Notes: generated from the sequence alone by a model not told the origin. Shown: positions 14,453 to 23,512, numbered from the stretch's first letter. The stretch: DNA of 48,266 nt from Clostridia bacterium (GCA_017481595.1 JAFUOY010000031.1:1-48266); one strand, 5' to 3'. Numbers and translations: made by a program.

Positions 14453-15823
14453 ATGGAATACAGAATAGAACACGATTCAATGGGCGAGATTCAAGTTCCC
14501 GCTGATAAATATTGGGGCGCGCAAACTCAACGAAGTCTAGAGCATTTTTCCATAGGAGTTGAAAGAATGCCAAGAGCCGTAATTTTAGCCTTGACCGTGC
14601 TTAAGCTTGCCTGCGCAAGAGTAAACTCCCAGCTTATACCCTCTAAAATGACGGAGGAAAAGCTTCACGCCATTGAGGAGACCTGTAAGGAAATATTTGA
14701 ATTAAAGCATTCTGCTCACTTCCCACTCCTCGTATGGCAGACGGGAAGCGGAACGCAATCCAATATGAACGTTAACGAGGTTATCGCCAACAGAGGAAAT
14801 GAGATGCTTGGCAGACATATCCTTCATCCTAACGACGATATAAATATGTCGCAGTCCTCAAACGATACATTCCCCACCGCTATGCATATTTCTGCCATTA
14901 TGGAAACGGAGCGCAGACTTTTGCCCGCGGTTGAGGAGCTTATTAACGCATTTAAAAAGCTTGAAATTGAAAATATGGGAATTATAAAGAGCGGACGTAC
15001 TCATCTTGAGGATGCAACTCCCATAAGCTTTTCCCAGGAAATAAGCGGATGGCGCTCCTCCATTGAAAAGGACGTAGAACTTATCAAGCTTTCCTTAGAG
15101 CCCTTAAGACAGCTCGCTATCGGCGCTACCGCCGTTGGTACGGGATTAAACGCGCCCGAGGGATTTGATATTGCGGTTTGCGCCGAGATAAGTAAGATCA
15201 CAAAGACTGCGTTCAAGCCATCGGAGAACAAATTCCATTCTCTTACATCCAAGGACGAAATAGTATTTGCCCACGGCGCATTGAAGGCGCTTGCCTGCGA
15301 CCTTATGAAGATTGCAAACGATATACGCTGGATGGCAAGCGGACCCCGTCTTGGCCTTGGTGAGATCACCATACCCGAAAACGAGCCCGGCTCATCCATT
15401 ATGCCCGGCAAGGTAAATCCCACTCAGTGCGAGGCGGTAACCATGGTAGCCGTACAGGTTATGGCAAACGACTCTGCCATTGGTATCAGCGCATCACAGG
15501 GTAATTTTGAGCTTAACGTATTTATGCCCGTATGCATTTACAATTATCTTCAATCAATAAAGCTTCTTACCGACGTTTGTATCTCATTTAACAAGCATTG
15601 TGTATCGGGTATTAAAGCCAACAAGGAAAAGATGCACAGTAATTTACATAACTCACTTATGCTCGTTACTGCCCTTTCTCCCTATATCGGCTACGAAAAA
15701 TGCGCAATCGTAGTACAAAAAGCAAATATTGAAAATATATCTATAAAAGAGGCTTGTTTAGACCTTGGCTTCCTTACCGAGGAAGAATTTGACGAGTATT
15801 TTCATCCTGAAAGGATGGTTTAA
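14453..15823 (+). CDS. fumC: Fumarate hydratase, class II
   Basis: 456 residues, the usual length. It interconverts fumarate and L-malate in the cytoplasm without an iron-sulfur cluster. The aspartase/fumarase superfamily signature GSSIMPGKVNP (313-323) carries the catalytic Ser, and SGRTHLEDATP (180-190) carries Thr183 and His184; TGSGTQSNMN (97-106) and SQSSNDTFPTA are also present. The His-containing block and LEDATP favour fumarase over aspartase or argininosuccinate lyase. AAAGGA lies before the ATG. The malic enzyme gene starts 2 bases after its stop codon, so the pair converts fumarate to pyruvate through malate. Confidence 0.95.
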   Translation: MEYRIEHDSMGEIQVPADKYWGAQTQRSLEHFSIGVERMPRAVILALTVLKLACARVNSQLIPSKMTEEKLHAIEETCKEIFELKHSAHFPLLVWQTGSGTQSNMNVNEVIANRGNEMLGRHILHPNDDINMSQSSNDTFPTAMHISAIMETERRLLPAVEELINAFKKLEIENMGIIKSGRTHLEDATPISFSQEISGWRSSIEKDVELIKLSLEPLRQLAIGATAVGTGLNAPEGFDIAVCAEISKITKTAFKPSENKFHSLTSKDEIVFAHGALKALACDLMKIANDIRWMASGPRLGLGEITIPENEPGSSIMPGKVNPTQCEAVTMVAVQVMANDSAIGISASQGNFELNVFMPVCIYNYLQSIKLLTDVCISFNKHCVSGIKANKEKMHSNLHNSLMLVTALSPYIGYEKCAIVVQKANIENISIKEACLDLGFLTEEEFDEYFHPERMV

Positions 15824-15825
15824 AA

Positions 15826-16998
15826 ATGGACATAAGAGAGGAATCTCTGAAAAAGCATTATGAATGGCGCGGCAAGATCGAGGTCATCTCCCGAGTAAGC
15901 ATTTCCGACAGGAAGGATCTTTCCTTAGCTTACACTCCCGGAGTTGCAGAGCCTTGCCTTGCCATTAAGGATGATATTTCAAAATCCTACGAGCTGACAA
16001 GACGCTCCAATTTAGTAGCCGTTATAACAGACGGTACTGCGGTGCTTGGTCTTGGGGATATCGGACCCGAAGCGGGAATGCCTGTAATGGAGGGAAAATG
16101 CGCATTGTTTAAGGAATTTGCAAACGTGGACGCTTTTCCCATCTGTATAAGATCCAAGGACGTGGATGAGATAGTGCGTACGGTACAGCTTATTTCGGGC
16201 TCCTTTGGTGGCATCAATTTAGAGGATATCAGCGCCCCCCGTTGCTTTGAAATAGAAAAAAAGCTTAAGGACGTGTGCGATATTCCCATATTTCACGACG
16301 ATCAGCACGGCACGGCAATAGTTGTTGCCGCGGCGCTTTTAAACGCGCTTAAGATAGTTAAAAAGGATATTGACAAGGTAAAGGTAGTAATAAACGGCGC
16401 GGGAAGCGCGGGAATTGCCATCGGTAAGCACCTTTTGAACATTGGTGTCAAAAATCTTACAATGGTTGACCGTTTTGGTATCATTTGCAGGGATGATGCG
16501 GATCTTAACGACGCCCATAAGGAAATGTCACTCCTGACTAACAAGGACCTTAAAAAAGGTACTCTTAAGGATGCTATGGTTGGAGCTGACGTATTTATCG
16601 GTGTCAGCGCGCCAAACATTGTAAGCGAGGAAATGATAAGATCAATGGCTGATGATTCCATCGTATTTCCTATGGCTAATCCCACACCCGAAATCATGCC
16701 CGACCTTGCAAAAAAGGCAGGAGCGCGTATCGTGGGAACGGGCAGATCCGATTTTCCAAATCAGATAAACAACGTGCTTGCATTCCCGGGTATATTCCGC
16801 GGCGCTCTTGACTGTAGAGCATCCTGCATCAACGAGGAAATGAAGGTGGCAACCTCATACGCTCTTGCTTCTCTTATCCCCGATAGCGAATTAAACGAGG
16901 AAAATATTATTCCTCCCGCCCTTGATAAGCGTGTTGCCAATACCGTTGCCAAAGCGGTTATGGAAGCCGCAAAAGCCACAGGCGTGTCGAGAGTATAA
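15826..16998 (+). CDS. NAD(P)-dependent malic enzyme
   Basis: 390 residues, the short bacterial type without a phosphotransacetylase extension. It oxidatively decarboxylates malate to pyruvate and CO2, yielding NADH or NADPH. Motifs: SLAYTPGVAEPC with the catalytic Tyr, VMEGKCALFKEF with the catalytic Lys, the metal-binding block GINLEDISAPRCFEIE, FHDDQHGTA, and the nucleotide-binding INGAGSAGIAIG. Cofactor preference is not readable. The start codon lies 2 bases past fumC and the ribosome-binding site AAAGGAT is inside the end of fumC, so translation is coupled. It could also run toward malate as an anaplerotic step. Confidence 0.93.
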   Translation: MDIREESLKKHYEWRGKIEVISRVSISDRKDLSLAYTPGVAEPCLAIKDDISKSYELTRRSNLVAVITDGTAVLGLGDIGPEAGMPVMEGKCALFKEFANVDAFPICIRSKDVDEIVRTVQLISGSFGGINLEDISAPRCFEIEKKLKDVCDIPIFHDDQHGTAIVVAAALLNALKIVKKDIDKVKVVINGAGSAGIAIGKHLLNIGVKNLTMVDRFGIICRDDADLNDAHKEMSLLTNKDLKKGTLKDAMVGADVFIGVSAPNIVSEEMIRSMADDSIVFPMANPTPEIMPDLAKKAGARIVGTGRSDFPNQINNVLAFPGIFRGALDCRASCINEEMKVATSYALASLIPDSELNEENIIPPALDKRVANTVAKAVMEAAKATGVSRV

Positions 16999-17067
16999 TA
17001 AAAAACTATCTATTAAATGTTCACCATAAGTAATTTCCCACAACATTTGATGAACACTACTTAAACA

Positions 17068-17107
17068 GAAATCGGCAGAGCATTGCTTTTCTCTGCCGAT
17101 TTTTATT
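17068..17107 (+). terminator. Terminator of the fumC-malic enzyme operon
   Basis: ATCGGCAGAG (17071-17080), a 10-base loop, CTCTGCCGAT (17091-17100), then TTTTATT. Confidence 0.88.
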
Positions 17108-17277
17108 ATACTGAGCAAACAAAAGCTATTTCTGTGTAGCAATTTTAACCTTAACAGAAAATACGCTTTTATTTAGAAAAATAAGTATGTTTTATTGTAA
17201 AACCTTAGAAAAAAATGAAATGTTATAAAAACGGGCGCATTTTCCCACGAAAATTGGTAGAAAAAATCCATCTTTTT

Positions 17278-17286
17278 TGCTATAAT
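17278..17286 (+). promoter_or_regulatory. Extended -10 promoter of the XRE regulator
   Basis: TGC-TATAAT (17278-17286). The nearest -35-like hexamer (TTGGTA, 17254-17259) is 21 bases away, so the extended -10 probably carries most of the activity. The rest of the 310-base gap (16999-17308) holds only the malic enzyme terminator. Confidence 0.55.
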
Positions 17287-17308
17287 ATGGATGTTAGGAG
17301 GTATTGAA

Positions 17309-18571
17309 ATGAGTTTAAAAAACCGAATTCACGAGTTAAGAAAGAAAAATAATATGTCTCAAGAACAGCTTGCAGAAAAAATAGGCGTTGCTCGTCAAAC
17401 CATATCCAAGTGGGAACTTGGCGAAACTGCACCGGATATAAAGCAGGCGTATGAGCTATCAAAAATCTTTAATGTAACATTGGACGAGCTACTTGGGGAT
17501 GTGCAAGAAAATAATGCTAACATTCCACAAGATAATTCATTCAACCAAGCTCAAAAAAACGAAAAAAGACCGTCTCCTTGGACAAAATTTGTTGCTATCG
17601 GCACTGGTGTTATTATCGTCTTTTTTATAGTTTTTGGCATCTTGAGTGTCATTAATCGAACAAATATTATTCATCCCGAGGTTTTGTCCAAAACGATCGT
17701 TATTACAAGACAAGGACAAGCTCAAATAAAAAAAGGGGCAACGGGAGTAATTACCTATAAGGAAAATGGTAAGCCTGCTATAGCTTGCAAATTACCCGAA
17801 GGCTTCACAAAAAGCAAAGAAACTCTTGGCCTGTATACAGACGGACTTGGTAATTATATCAAATTTAATGCTGAGTACGAAGAAGGCATTATTAATCCGC
17901 TTATAGGTACAGAGTATTATTCCTATTACACCGATTACGGATTTGACTCATACTTGGATTTAATCAGAATAGCTATGTACTACGATATTCCGAAAGCAGG
18001 AATATTTGCATCAAAAAAGGATATACATTTGGCAGGCGGAGCGCAATTAATACGTAACCAGGTATGCGCAGGAAAAAATGCCGATTATTATGAGCTTAGC
18101 GGTGAACTAACCTCTTACGGTGACGAAATGTTGATAAGTGGCTTTGCTTTGCATTTTGACGACAGCATATGGCTTGTAACCTTAAAGGACTACGAAGATA
18201 ATTATTATTTCATAACAGTAAAGGATCCAAACGAAATTGGAAAAAACATTGAATCCTTGACAAAGTTCCTAAGCACGATATATGCAGGAGATGCCCGCTG
18301 GTACTTTGAAGCAAAGGACACGGCTATAACGCTAACAGCAAAAAATGCTTATGCTCAACACTATGCTATGGATCTGTCTGATGATGGCAAGTTAACATAC
18401 AAATATTTTGTCTATAAAAGTGATGATGGACGTTTTGTTGCAATTCAAAACGGTATTGAGAAAATATTCGATAATTTGCAAGAATCTCTTGATTGGATGT
18501 TGGAAAATGCAGACACTAACCGTCTTGTTGAAACATCCGTAGATAATCTATGGGCATATAAACAAGATTAA
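17309..18571 (+). CDS. Membrane-anchored XRE-family transcriptional regulator
   Basis: The open frame extends to 17291, but TTAGGAGGT lies just inside it and points to the ATG at 17309 (420 residues). Residues 1-65 are a Cro/CI-type helix-turn-helix (MSQEQLAEKIGVARQTISKWE, the recognition part being residues 27-36). A linker rich in Asn and Gln follows, then one membrane helix (93-115), then an extracytoplasmic domain of about 300 residues that I do not recognise. The design suggests a one-component sensor: an external signal changes DNA binding inside. It is monocistronic with its own promoter; the obvious candidate targets are its own promoter and neighbouring genes, which is not demonstrated. 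Confidence 0.85.
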   Translation: MSLKNRIHELRKKNNMSQEQLAEKIGVARQTISKWELGETAPDIKQAYELSKIFNVTLDELLGDVQENNANIPQDNSFNQAQKNEKRPSPWTKFVAIGTGVIIVFFIVFGILSVINRTNIIHPEVLSKTIVITRQGQAQIKKGATGVITYKENGKPAIACKLPEGFTKSKETLGLYTDGLGNYIKFNAEYEEGIINPLIGTEYYSYYTDYGFDSYLDLIRIAMYYDIPKAGIFASKKDIHLAGGAQLIRNQVCAGKNADYYELSGELTSYGDEMLISGFALHFDDSIWLVTLKDYEDNYYFITVKDPNEIGKNIESLTKFLSTIYAGDARWYFEAKDTAITLTAKNAYAQHYAMDLSDDGKLTYKYFVYKSDDGRFVAIQNGIEKIFDNLQESLDWMLENADTNRLVETSVDNLWAYKQD

Positions 18572-18614
18572 ATACAACTTGCCAATTCAATCACACGACT
18601 CTTAAATATAATTA

Positions 18615-18650
18615 CAAAAAAGGACAGTGCCCGAAGCATTGTCCTTTTTT
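18615..18650. terminator. Bidirectional terminator between the XRE and CotH genes
   Basis: AAAAAAGGACAGTGC, loop CCGAA, GCATTGTCCTTTTTT; one G-U pair. It lies between convergent genes. Confidence 0.88.
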
Positions 18651-18653
18651 ATA

Positions 18654-21428
18654 TTATGAATTAAATATCTTTTTCTTGAATACAAACCAAACGAGCAGGA
18701 TAGTTCCGCTGGTGATAAACGCGGCAAGAGTTCCCTCTCCTCCGCCACCGCATCCGCTTGGCAATACGGGAATTTCCTCTGTCTTTGTTTTTCCGCAGTC
18801 GGAGCAGGTATAGGTCTTAACGCCCGCTTCCTTCTTGGTTGCTTCCTTGGTTACTGTGCCTTCATCCCATTTATGCTCCGCGTTTCCTACCTTTCCGTTA
18901 CATACGGTACAGATCTTAAAGTGATGCGTTTCATCAGAGCTGAAGCCCTCGCCTACGGTGTGCGCCTCAGACGTGCTTTCTATTGCACCATTACAAATAG
19001 TACAGGTCTTGAAATGGGACTCTGCGTTGAAGGAATACTCCTCACCCTCGGTATGCTTTGTGCGGTCTGACCTTGCAAGCTCACACATTGTGCAAAGCTT
19101 CCAATGGCGAGAGCCGTCAGTCACCCATTCCTCGCCGTACGTATGTGGTAAAAGCTCGCCGTATGCCATACCGCACTTGGTACAAATAGCCTTCTTTCTG
19201 CAGGTAGCTTCACCGCCTATATGACCCTCAACGTCTCTTGCAAATCCGCATTTGTTACAGTCCTTATCGCAATCGTTATCGTATACGTGGTCGGGAACGG
19301 TTCTCTTTGCGCCGCAGCCGTTACAGCTTGCATCACAATCATTATCGTACTTATGTCCCTGAATGGTTCTTTCCTTACCGCAGAGATTACACTTGTTGTC
19401 GCATCCGTGATCATAAACGTGGAGAGCGGATTCTTCTCTTGTCGCTCCACACTCGTTACAGGTTGCATCACAAGCGTTGTCATAAACGTGGGGGATTCTC
19501 TTATAGCCACACTCTTTACAGATTTCCCCACAGGGTGTTGCAAATTCGTGGTCGGATACCTTTCTTACAAAATCACATTCGTTACAGGTTGCATCCTCAT
19601 CATTATCGTATACGTGGTCAACGCGATCTCTCATATCAACGTCGCAATTCCACTGGAGGGCAAGCCAATCTGCTCTTGCCACCATATGAGTACGGATATT
19701 ACCGATAACCGTGGTAGCGTCTGTATCAAGACCATCGGAGTATACAACGTAGGTGGGGAATGCCCATTCGCTCTCGCTTATCTGAGGACGGTTGAACCAA
19801 TGGATCATTGACGTATTTGCCTCGTAGTGAGTGCCCTTGAAGTCCTTATACGTGTTTATAGGCCAAAGATCCTTTGTGTTAAGATGGTTTCTTATACGGT
19901 CCATAGCTACGGAGGAGCCAATTTCTGCGATCTGCTTATCAATAAATCCGCCTGCATCAACCATATCGTAAATAGTATCGTAAATGCCCTCAAACTTTTC
20001 AGTAACTACCGCATTGAAATCGGCGTGTTGAGTAAGCTTATTCCAGGGGGTACGTGTGGATGCCCACATATTATCTGTAAGGTGCGCGTTACCTCTTACG
20101 ATGTTTGCAAGGGAGTTGTCGCAGTCCCAGAGAGGACCCTTAACGAACTTGGATACCTGTCCGTCCTTGTCCGCGTCCTTGTAGAAATATACGCTGTTGG
20201 AGCCGCAATCGTATGTTCTGCCGAATTCTGCCATAATGTACGCGTACGCAAAGGAGTCAACGTCCATATACTCGGAGTAATGCTTACCCTTGGAGTTTTT
20301 ACCGTTGGGAGAGGTAAACGCCTCCTCCATATCGGCAAAGAGGGTTGCTATATACTCCATCTGCGCCTGTGAGCAAACCTCGGGGGACTTTATAACGTAG
20401 AGGTTACCCGAATCTGTTGAGAACCAACACTCCTCAAGGGTGTTATTGTTTGCGGCATCCCAATTTGAGTTATCAAGCTCAATAAGGTATCCGCCCGTAA
20501 TATCCTCGGGAGTGATTACTGAATTGTAATACTTGTATTTTGCAAGGTAAGTGTCTGTTACCGTTTCGCCTGAATCAACTATAGTTGTACCGCCTCTGCC
20601 GTAATCGGTACCCATAAGAGCCTTCATTTCCTTTTCGAGGTCACGAATGTTTACTCTCTGGCTCTGTACCTGTACCTTTTCGCAAAGGAGGTATACGCCC
20701 TCGTAATATCCGTCAACGTATACGTCAACGCTTACAAAGGAGGATGCGTTCATACCAAGCTCTTTCGCAAGCTCAAACATTGTTGCATTTCTGATATAAG
20801 ACTGGTCAAGATAGTTGGCAAGGAGTATCCAGGTCTTTGCCTCGCCCATACCGTAAAGATCCGTCTTTGTATCAAGCTTTATCTGATAGGGCTTTTTGTA
20901 AAGGTCGGGAGTTGTATTACCGCGCACCTTTGCTTCGCTAACGCCTATCTCCGTATCCTTGTATTCATAGGAGCCGTCCTTATTAAGGATAGAAACCTTT
21001 GCAAATTCATCCTTCTGCTGCTTTATCTTAAAGCTATCAATACCGATAGACGTGTCGATAAATACTGCAGGCAAGGAATTTGCCGCGTAGAATGTATAGG
21101 TTTCCTTTGATGAGCCTACGGTAAATTCTACCTTATAGCACTCATTGTGGTACTTATCCTCCGTCTTAAAGGGGGTCAAGTCAATTGCGCCGCCGTTTGC
21201 AAGCGCAACACCGTCACCGTAAGTAACGCTACCGACCTCGGCGTTAAAATTGATCTTTACAGATTTGATATCTGCGCTTGAGGGGAGGAAGAAATTGCTG
21301 TTTACGGATTCAAGCTGCTGACCTGTAGCAAGCTCTACCTTTGCATCCATAGATACGGCAAATATGGAGGTTACAAGAACACACACCAAAAGCGCCGTAA
21401 ATACCATAGCAACTACTAATTTTTTCAT
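18654..21428 (-). CDS. Secreted CotH-kinase family protein with cysteine-rich repeat tail and C-terminal membrane anchor
   Basis: 924 residues. A signal peptide (about 1-25) is followed by a short beta domain and a CotH domain (about 110-480). CotH proteins are atypical protein kinases; visible family features include KVRGNTTPDLYKKPYQIKL, DVYVDGYYEGVYLLCEK and KGPLWDCDNS. Residues 603-890 (DNA 18759-19622) are eleven modules beginning with His and carrying CxxC pairs: six of about 22 residues (HVYDNDCDxxCNxCGxxR), one GEATC/AICTKCG module, three HWKLCTMC-like modules and one GVKTYTCSDCGKTKTEEIP module. A membrane helix (about 900-917) and basic tail end the protein, so it is cell-surface bound. 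AAAGGAG precedes the ATG. It follows the CDF gene by 24 bases. Confidence 0.88.
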   Translation of the reverse strand: MKKLVVAMVFTALLVCVLVTSIFAVSMDAKVELATGQQLESVNSNFFLPSSADIKSVKINFNAEVGSVTYGDGVALANGGAIDLTPFKTEDKYHNECYKVEFTVGSSKETYTFYAANSLPAVFIDTSIGIDSFKIKQQKDEFAKVSILNKDGSYEYKDTEIGVSEAKVRGNTTPDLYKKPYQIKLDTKTDLYGMGEAKTWILLANYLDQSYIRNATMFELAKELGMNASSFVSVDVYVDGYYEGVYLLCEKVQVQSQRVNIRDLEKEMKALMGTDYGRGGTTIVDSGETVTDTYLAKYKYYNSVITPEDITGGYLIELDNSNWDAANNNTLEECWFSTDSGNLYVIKSPEVCSQAQMEYIATLFADMEEAFTSPNGKNSKGKHYSEYMDVDSFAYAYIMAEFGRTYDCGSNSVYFYKDADKDGQVSKFVKGPLWDCDNSLANIVRGNAHLTDNMWASTRTPWNKLTQHADFNAVVTEKFEGIYDTIYDMVDAGGFIDKQIAEIGSSVAMDRIRNHLNTKDLWPINTYKDFKGTHYEANTSMIHWFNRPQISESEWAFPTYVVYSDGLDTDATTVIGNIRTHMVARADWLALQWNCDVDMRDRVDHVYDNDEDATCNECDFVRKVSDHEFATPCGEICKECGYKRIPHVYDNACDATCNECGATREESALHVYDHGCDNKCNLCGKERTIQGHKYDNDCDASCNGCGAKRTVPDHVYDNDCDKDCNKCGFARDVEGHIGGEATCRKKAICTKCGMAYGELLPHTYGEEWVTDGSRHWKLCTMCELARSDRTKHTEGEEYSFNAESHFKTCTICNGAIESTSEAHTVGEGFSSDETHHFKICTVCNGKVGNAEHKWDEGTVTKEATKKEAGVKTYTCSDCGKTKTEEIPVLPSGCGGGGEGTLAAFITSGTILLVWFVFKKKIFNS

Positions 21429-21452
21429 TTTCGTCTCCTTTTCTTTCCTGTC

Positions 21453-22640
21453 TTATAAATTTTCATATCTTGATGAGAAATAATCTCTGTCAACCGTTAA
21501 TATTATTTCAAACAATGGGTTTATTTCCTTAAGATCCTCGCAGATCTCCTTGCATATCTCCTCGTCGGAAACAGGCATATCGTTTGAAATATTTACGTCA
21601 AAAAGCAGCTTTGTAACTATAGTTCCCCTGACCACGCGAAAATCGTGCATTGAAACAGGGCTTGAATACGCCGCGGCTACGTTTGACACGATCCTTGCGC
21701 ACATTTCACGAAGTCTGTTAGTTTCGGGATCGGATATACATACGGGGTCCATATGAACCACAAGATTTATATTGTCCTTTAAAAAGTCAGCTTCTATGGT
21801 ATCCACAAGCTCGTGGCTTGTCATAATGCTTTCGTCACTATCCACCTCAACGTGAACGGTAACGAAGCTTTTGTTTTCACCATAGGAGTGAACTACAAGA
21901 TCGTGTATACCAAGCACGCCGTCATATTCCTTTATTCTTTTTATAATAGAATGAACGAATTCTCCGTCGGGAGCGGCGCCGATAAGAATATTTGATGACT
22001 CTTTAACAAGCTTTATACCCATAATTATGATATAAAGGGAAATTACAAGACCGATAACGGAGTCTGTGTAAGGACCTGTATATGGAGTAATTATCATACC
22101 CACCACAACTGCGGAGGTGGTAAATACATCGCTTATACTGTCTATTGCCGAGGCGCGAAGGGTGGATGAATTTATATGCTTACCAAGCTTGGAATAAATA
22201 ATTGCAATAATGATCTTAACTACTATAGTGGACGCGATAATTATTATGGCTTCCTTACTGTAGGATTCTGCCGTGGGACCCGATATCATCTCGCCAACGG
22301 AGGAGGTAAGCATCTCCACACCGAGAAACATAATGGCAACGGAAATAAACAAGCTGCAAAGATATTCCATTCTTGCGTGGCCGTAGGGATGCTTTTTATC
22401 CGCGGGCTTACCCGTCATTGTATATCCCACCACAGTAAGCACGTTAGTACCCGTGTCGGACAGGTTGTTAAGTGAATCGGCAATAATTGATATACTGCCG
22501 CACAGTATACCGAAAATCAATTTTATGGAAAAAAGAATTGCATTGGCTATAATTCCTATAATACCTGCAAGCCTGCCCACCTGCACCCTTACCTTGGGGT
22601 CGGATGGGTTATCGAAATTCTTTATAAGCTTACGAAACAT
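21453..22640 (-). CDS. Cation diffusion facilitator (CDF) metal exporter
   Basis: 395 residues: six membrane helices (about 22-215), then a cytoplasmic dimerisation region that appears longer than usual. Helix 2 carries ADSLNNLSD (Asp55, Asn59, Asp62) and helix 5 ASAIDSISD (Asp167, Asp171). Zinc-specific CDFs usually have HxxxD in helix 5; DxxxD suggests manganese or iron, which is inference from family studies. The HPYGHARMEY loop is conserved. No Shine-Dalgarno site lies at normal distance from the ATG; AAGGAGA is about 32 bases upstream with a short AGCG/CGCT hairpin between. It heads the transcript that continues into the CotH gene. Confidence 0.92.
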   Translation of the reverse strand: MFRKLIKNFDNPSDPKVRVQVGRLAGIIGIIANAILFSIKLIFGILCGSISIIADSLNNLSDTGTNVLTVVGYTMTGKPADKKHPYGHARMEYLCSLFISVAIMFLGVEMLTSSVGEMISGPTAESYSKEAIIIIASTIVVKIIIAIIYSKLGKHINSSTLRASAIDSISDVFTTSAVVVGMIITPYTGPYTDSVIGLVISLYIIIMGIKLVKESSNILIGAAPDGEFVHSIIKRIKEYDGVLGIHDLVVHSYGENKSFVTVHVEVDSDESIMTSHELVDTIEADFLKDNINLVVHMDPVCISDPETNRLREMCARIVSNVAAAYSSPVSMHDFRVVRGTIVTKLLFDVNISNDMPVSDEEICKEICEDLKEINPLFEIILTVDRDYFSSRYENL

Positions 22641-22691
22641 ATATAACTAAAATCAGCGAAAAAGCGCTCTCCTTAAATACTTTATAATATT

Positions 22692-22720
22692 ATATTATCA
22701 CAAACGTGGCTTAATGTCAA
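22692..22720 (-). promoter_or_regulatory. Promoter of the CDF-CotH operon
   Basis: Minus strand: TTGACA (22720-22715), 17 bases ending in TGTGA, TAATAT (22697-22692). Confidence 0.65.
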
Positions 22721-22744
22721 TAAAATACTTTTTTAAATAATGGC

Positions 22745-22799
22745 GTATAATCAGTAAAAGCTTGGACAATAATACCTTTGCAATACATTATTGAAAGGA
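22745..22799 (+). promoter_or_regulatory. Possible promoter and ribosome-binding site of the SpoIIQ-like gene
   Basis: GTATA (22745-22749), 14 bases, then GGACAATAATA (22764-22774) loosely resembles a sigma-F promoter. TATAAT at 22746-22751 lacks a sensible -35. GAAAGGA (22793-22799) precedes the ATG at 22806. The assignment is weak. Confidence 0.3.
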
Positions 22800-22805
22800 A
22801 TTATT

Positions 22806-23456
22806 ATGGAAGAAAACAACAAGAACAGTACAAGACTGTTTTATATCACACTTGCAGTTATTATTACGGTAGTAGCGGTTTTGATCGTCACCGCCGCAGT
22901 AGCAAAGAGATCGGAGACTCCTAAGCTGCCCGATCCAAGCGATCAGACAACACTCCCTCCCCAGAGCTCAGACAACACAACGACTCAAAATCCAAACACC
23001 CTCCCCACCTTTTCCTTGCCTGTAGTGGGCGCGGTAAGCTATGATTTCAGCGACAGCGTGCCCGTTTTCTCTCTTACTATGGGAGATTACAGAACTCACC
23101 TTGGCGTTGATATTTCCGCAAGCCTCGGCACAGAGGTAAAGGCGGTTGCCGACGGTAAGGTATCCAACATCTGGGATGATCCCTTTATGGGAAAATGCGT
23201 TTCCATTGAGCATTCGGGCAATGCGGTAAGCATTTACAAAAATCTTGCTCCCGAGGTAAGCGAGGGACTTACTATTGGCTGTGACGTTAAGGTAGGCGAC
23301 GTTATCGGCGCAGTGGGTGAGACCGCAATGAACGAAATTGCAGAGGAGCCCCACCTCCATTACGAGCTTAAGGTAAATGACAAGCACGTGGACCCTAAGG
23401 ACCATTTCAACTTCCCCGCCCTTGACACAAATTACGAGGACGAAACCTCAAGATAA
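22806..23456 (+). CDS. M23 (LytM) family metallopeptidase, SpoIIQ-like
   Basis: 216 residues; I start at the ATG at 22806, not the TTG at 22791, which lies in the ribosome-binding site. One N-terminal membrane helix (11-33), a Pro/Thr/Ser/Gln linker (40-70) and a LytM domain (about 75-210). All zinc ligands are present: His98 and Asp102 in HLGVD and His185 in HLHYE, with His183 as catalytic His. The block DPFMGKCVSIEHSGNAVSIY resembles SpoIIQ, the forespore-membrane half of the channel that joins forespore and mother cell. Clostridial SpoIIQ keeps the zinc site, Bacillus SpoIIQ does not. With the SASP gene this supports sporulation. A vegetative cell-wall endopeptidase is the alternative. Confidence 0.8.
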   Translation: MEENNKNSTRLFYITLAVIITVVAVLIVTAAVAKRSETPKLPDPSDQTTLPPQSSDNTTTQNPNTLPTFSLPVVGAVSYDFSDSVPVFSLTMGDYRTHLGVDISASLGTEVKAVADGKVSNIWDDPFMGKCVSIEHSGNAVSIYKNLAPEVSEGLTIGCDVKVGDVIGAVGETAMNEIAEEPHLHYELKVNDKHVDPKDHFNFPALDTNYEDETSR

Positions 23457-23467
23457 TCCACTTTACA

Positions 23468-23512
23468 ATAAAAAATCGGTACGGATGCAAAAAACCGTAC
23501 CGATTTTATCTT
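23468..23512. terminator. Terminator after the SpoIIQ-like gene
   Basis: AAAATCGGTACGG, loop ATGCAAAA, CCGTACCGATTTT then ATCTTTTT; flanked by an A run, so it works in both directions. Confidence 0.85.

Noticed and set aside
17010-17056. Second TGTTCA/TGAACA operator after the malic enzyme gene
   Set aside because: The half-sites are over 25 bases apart and lie downstream of the operon, where an operator has no clear target.
19221-19811. Two overlapping plus-strand frames opposite the CotH cysteine-rich tail
   Set aside because: Their Cys/Val/Arg-rich content is the mirror of the repeated modules; no start signals.
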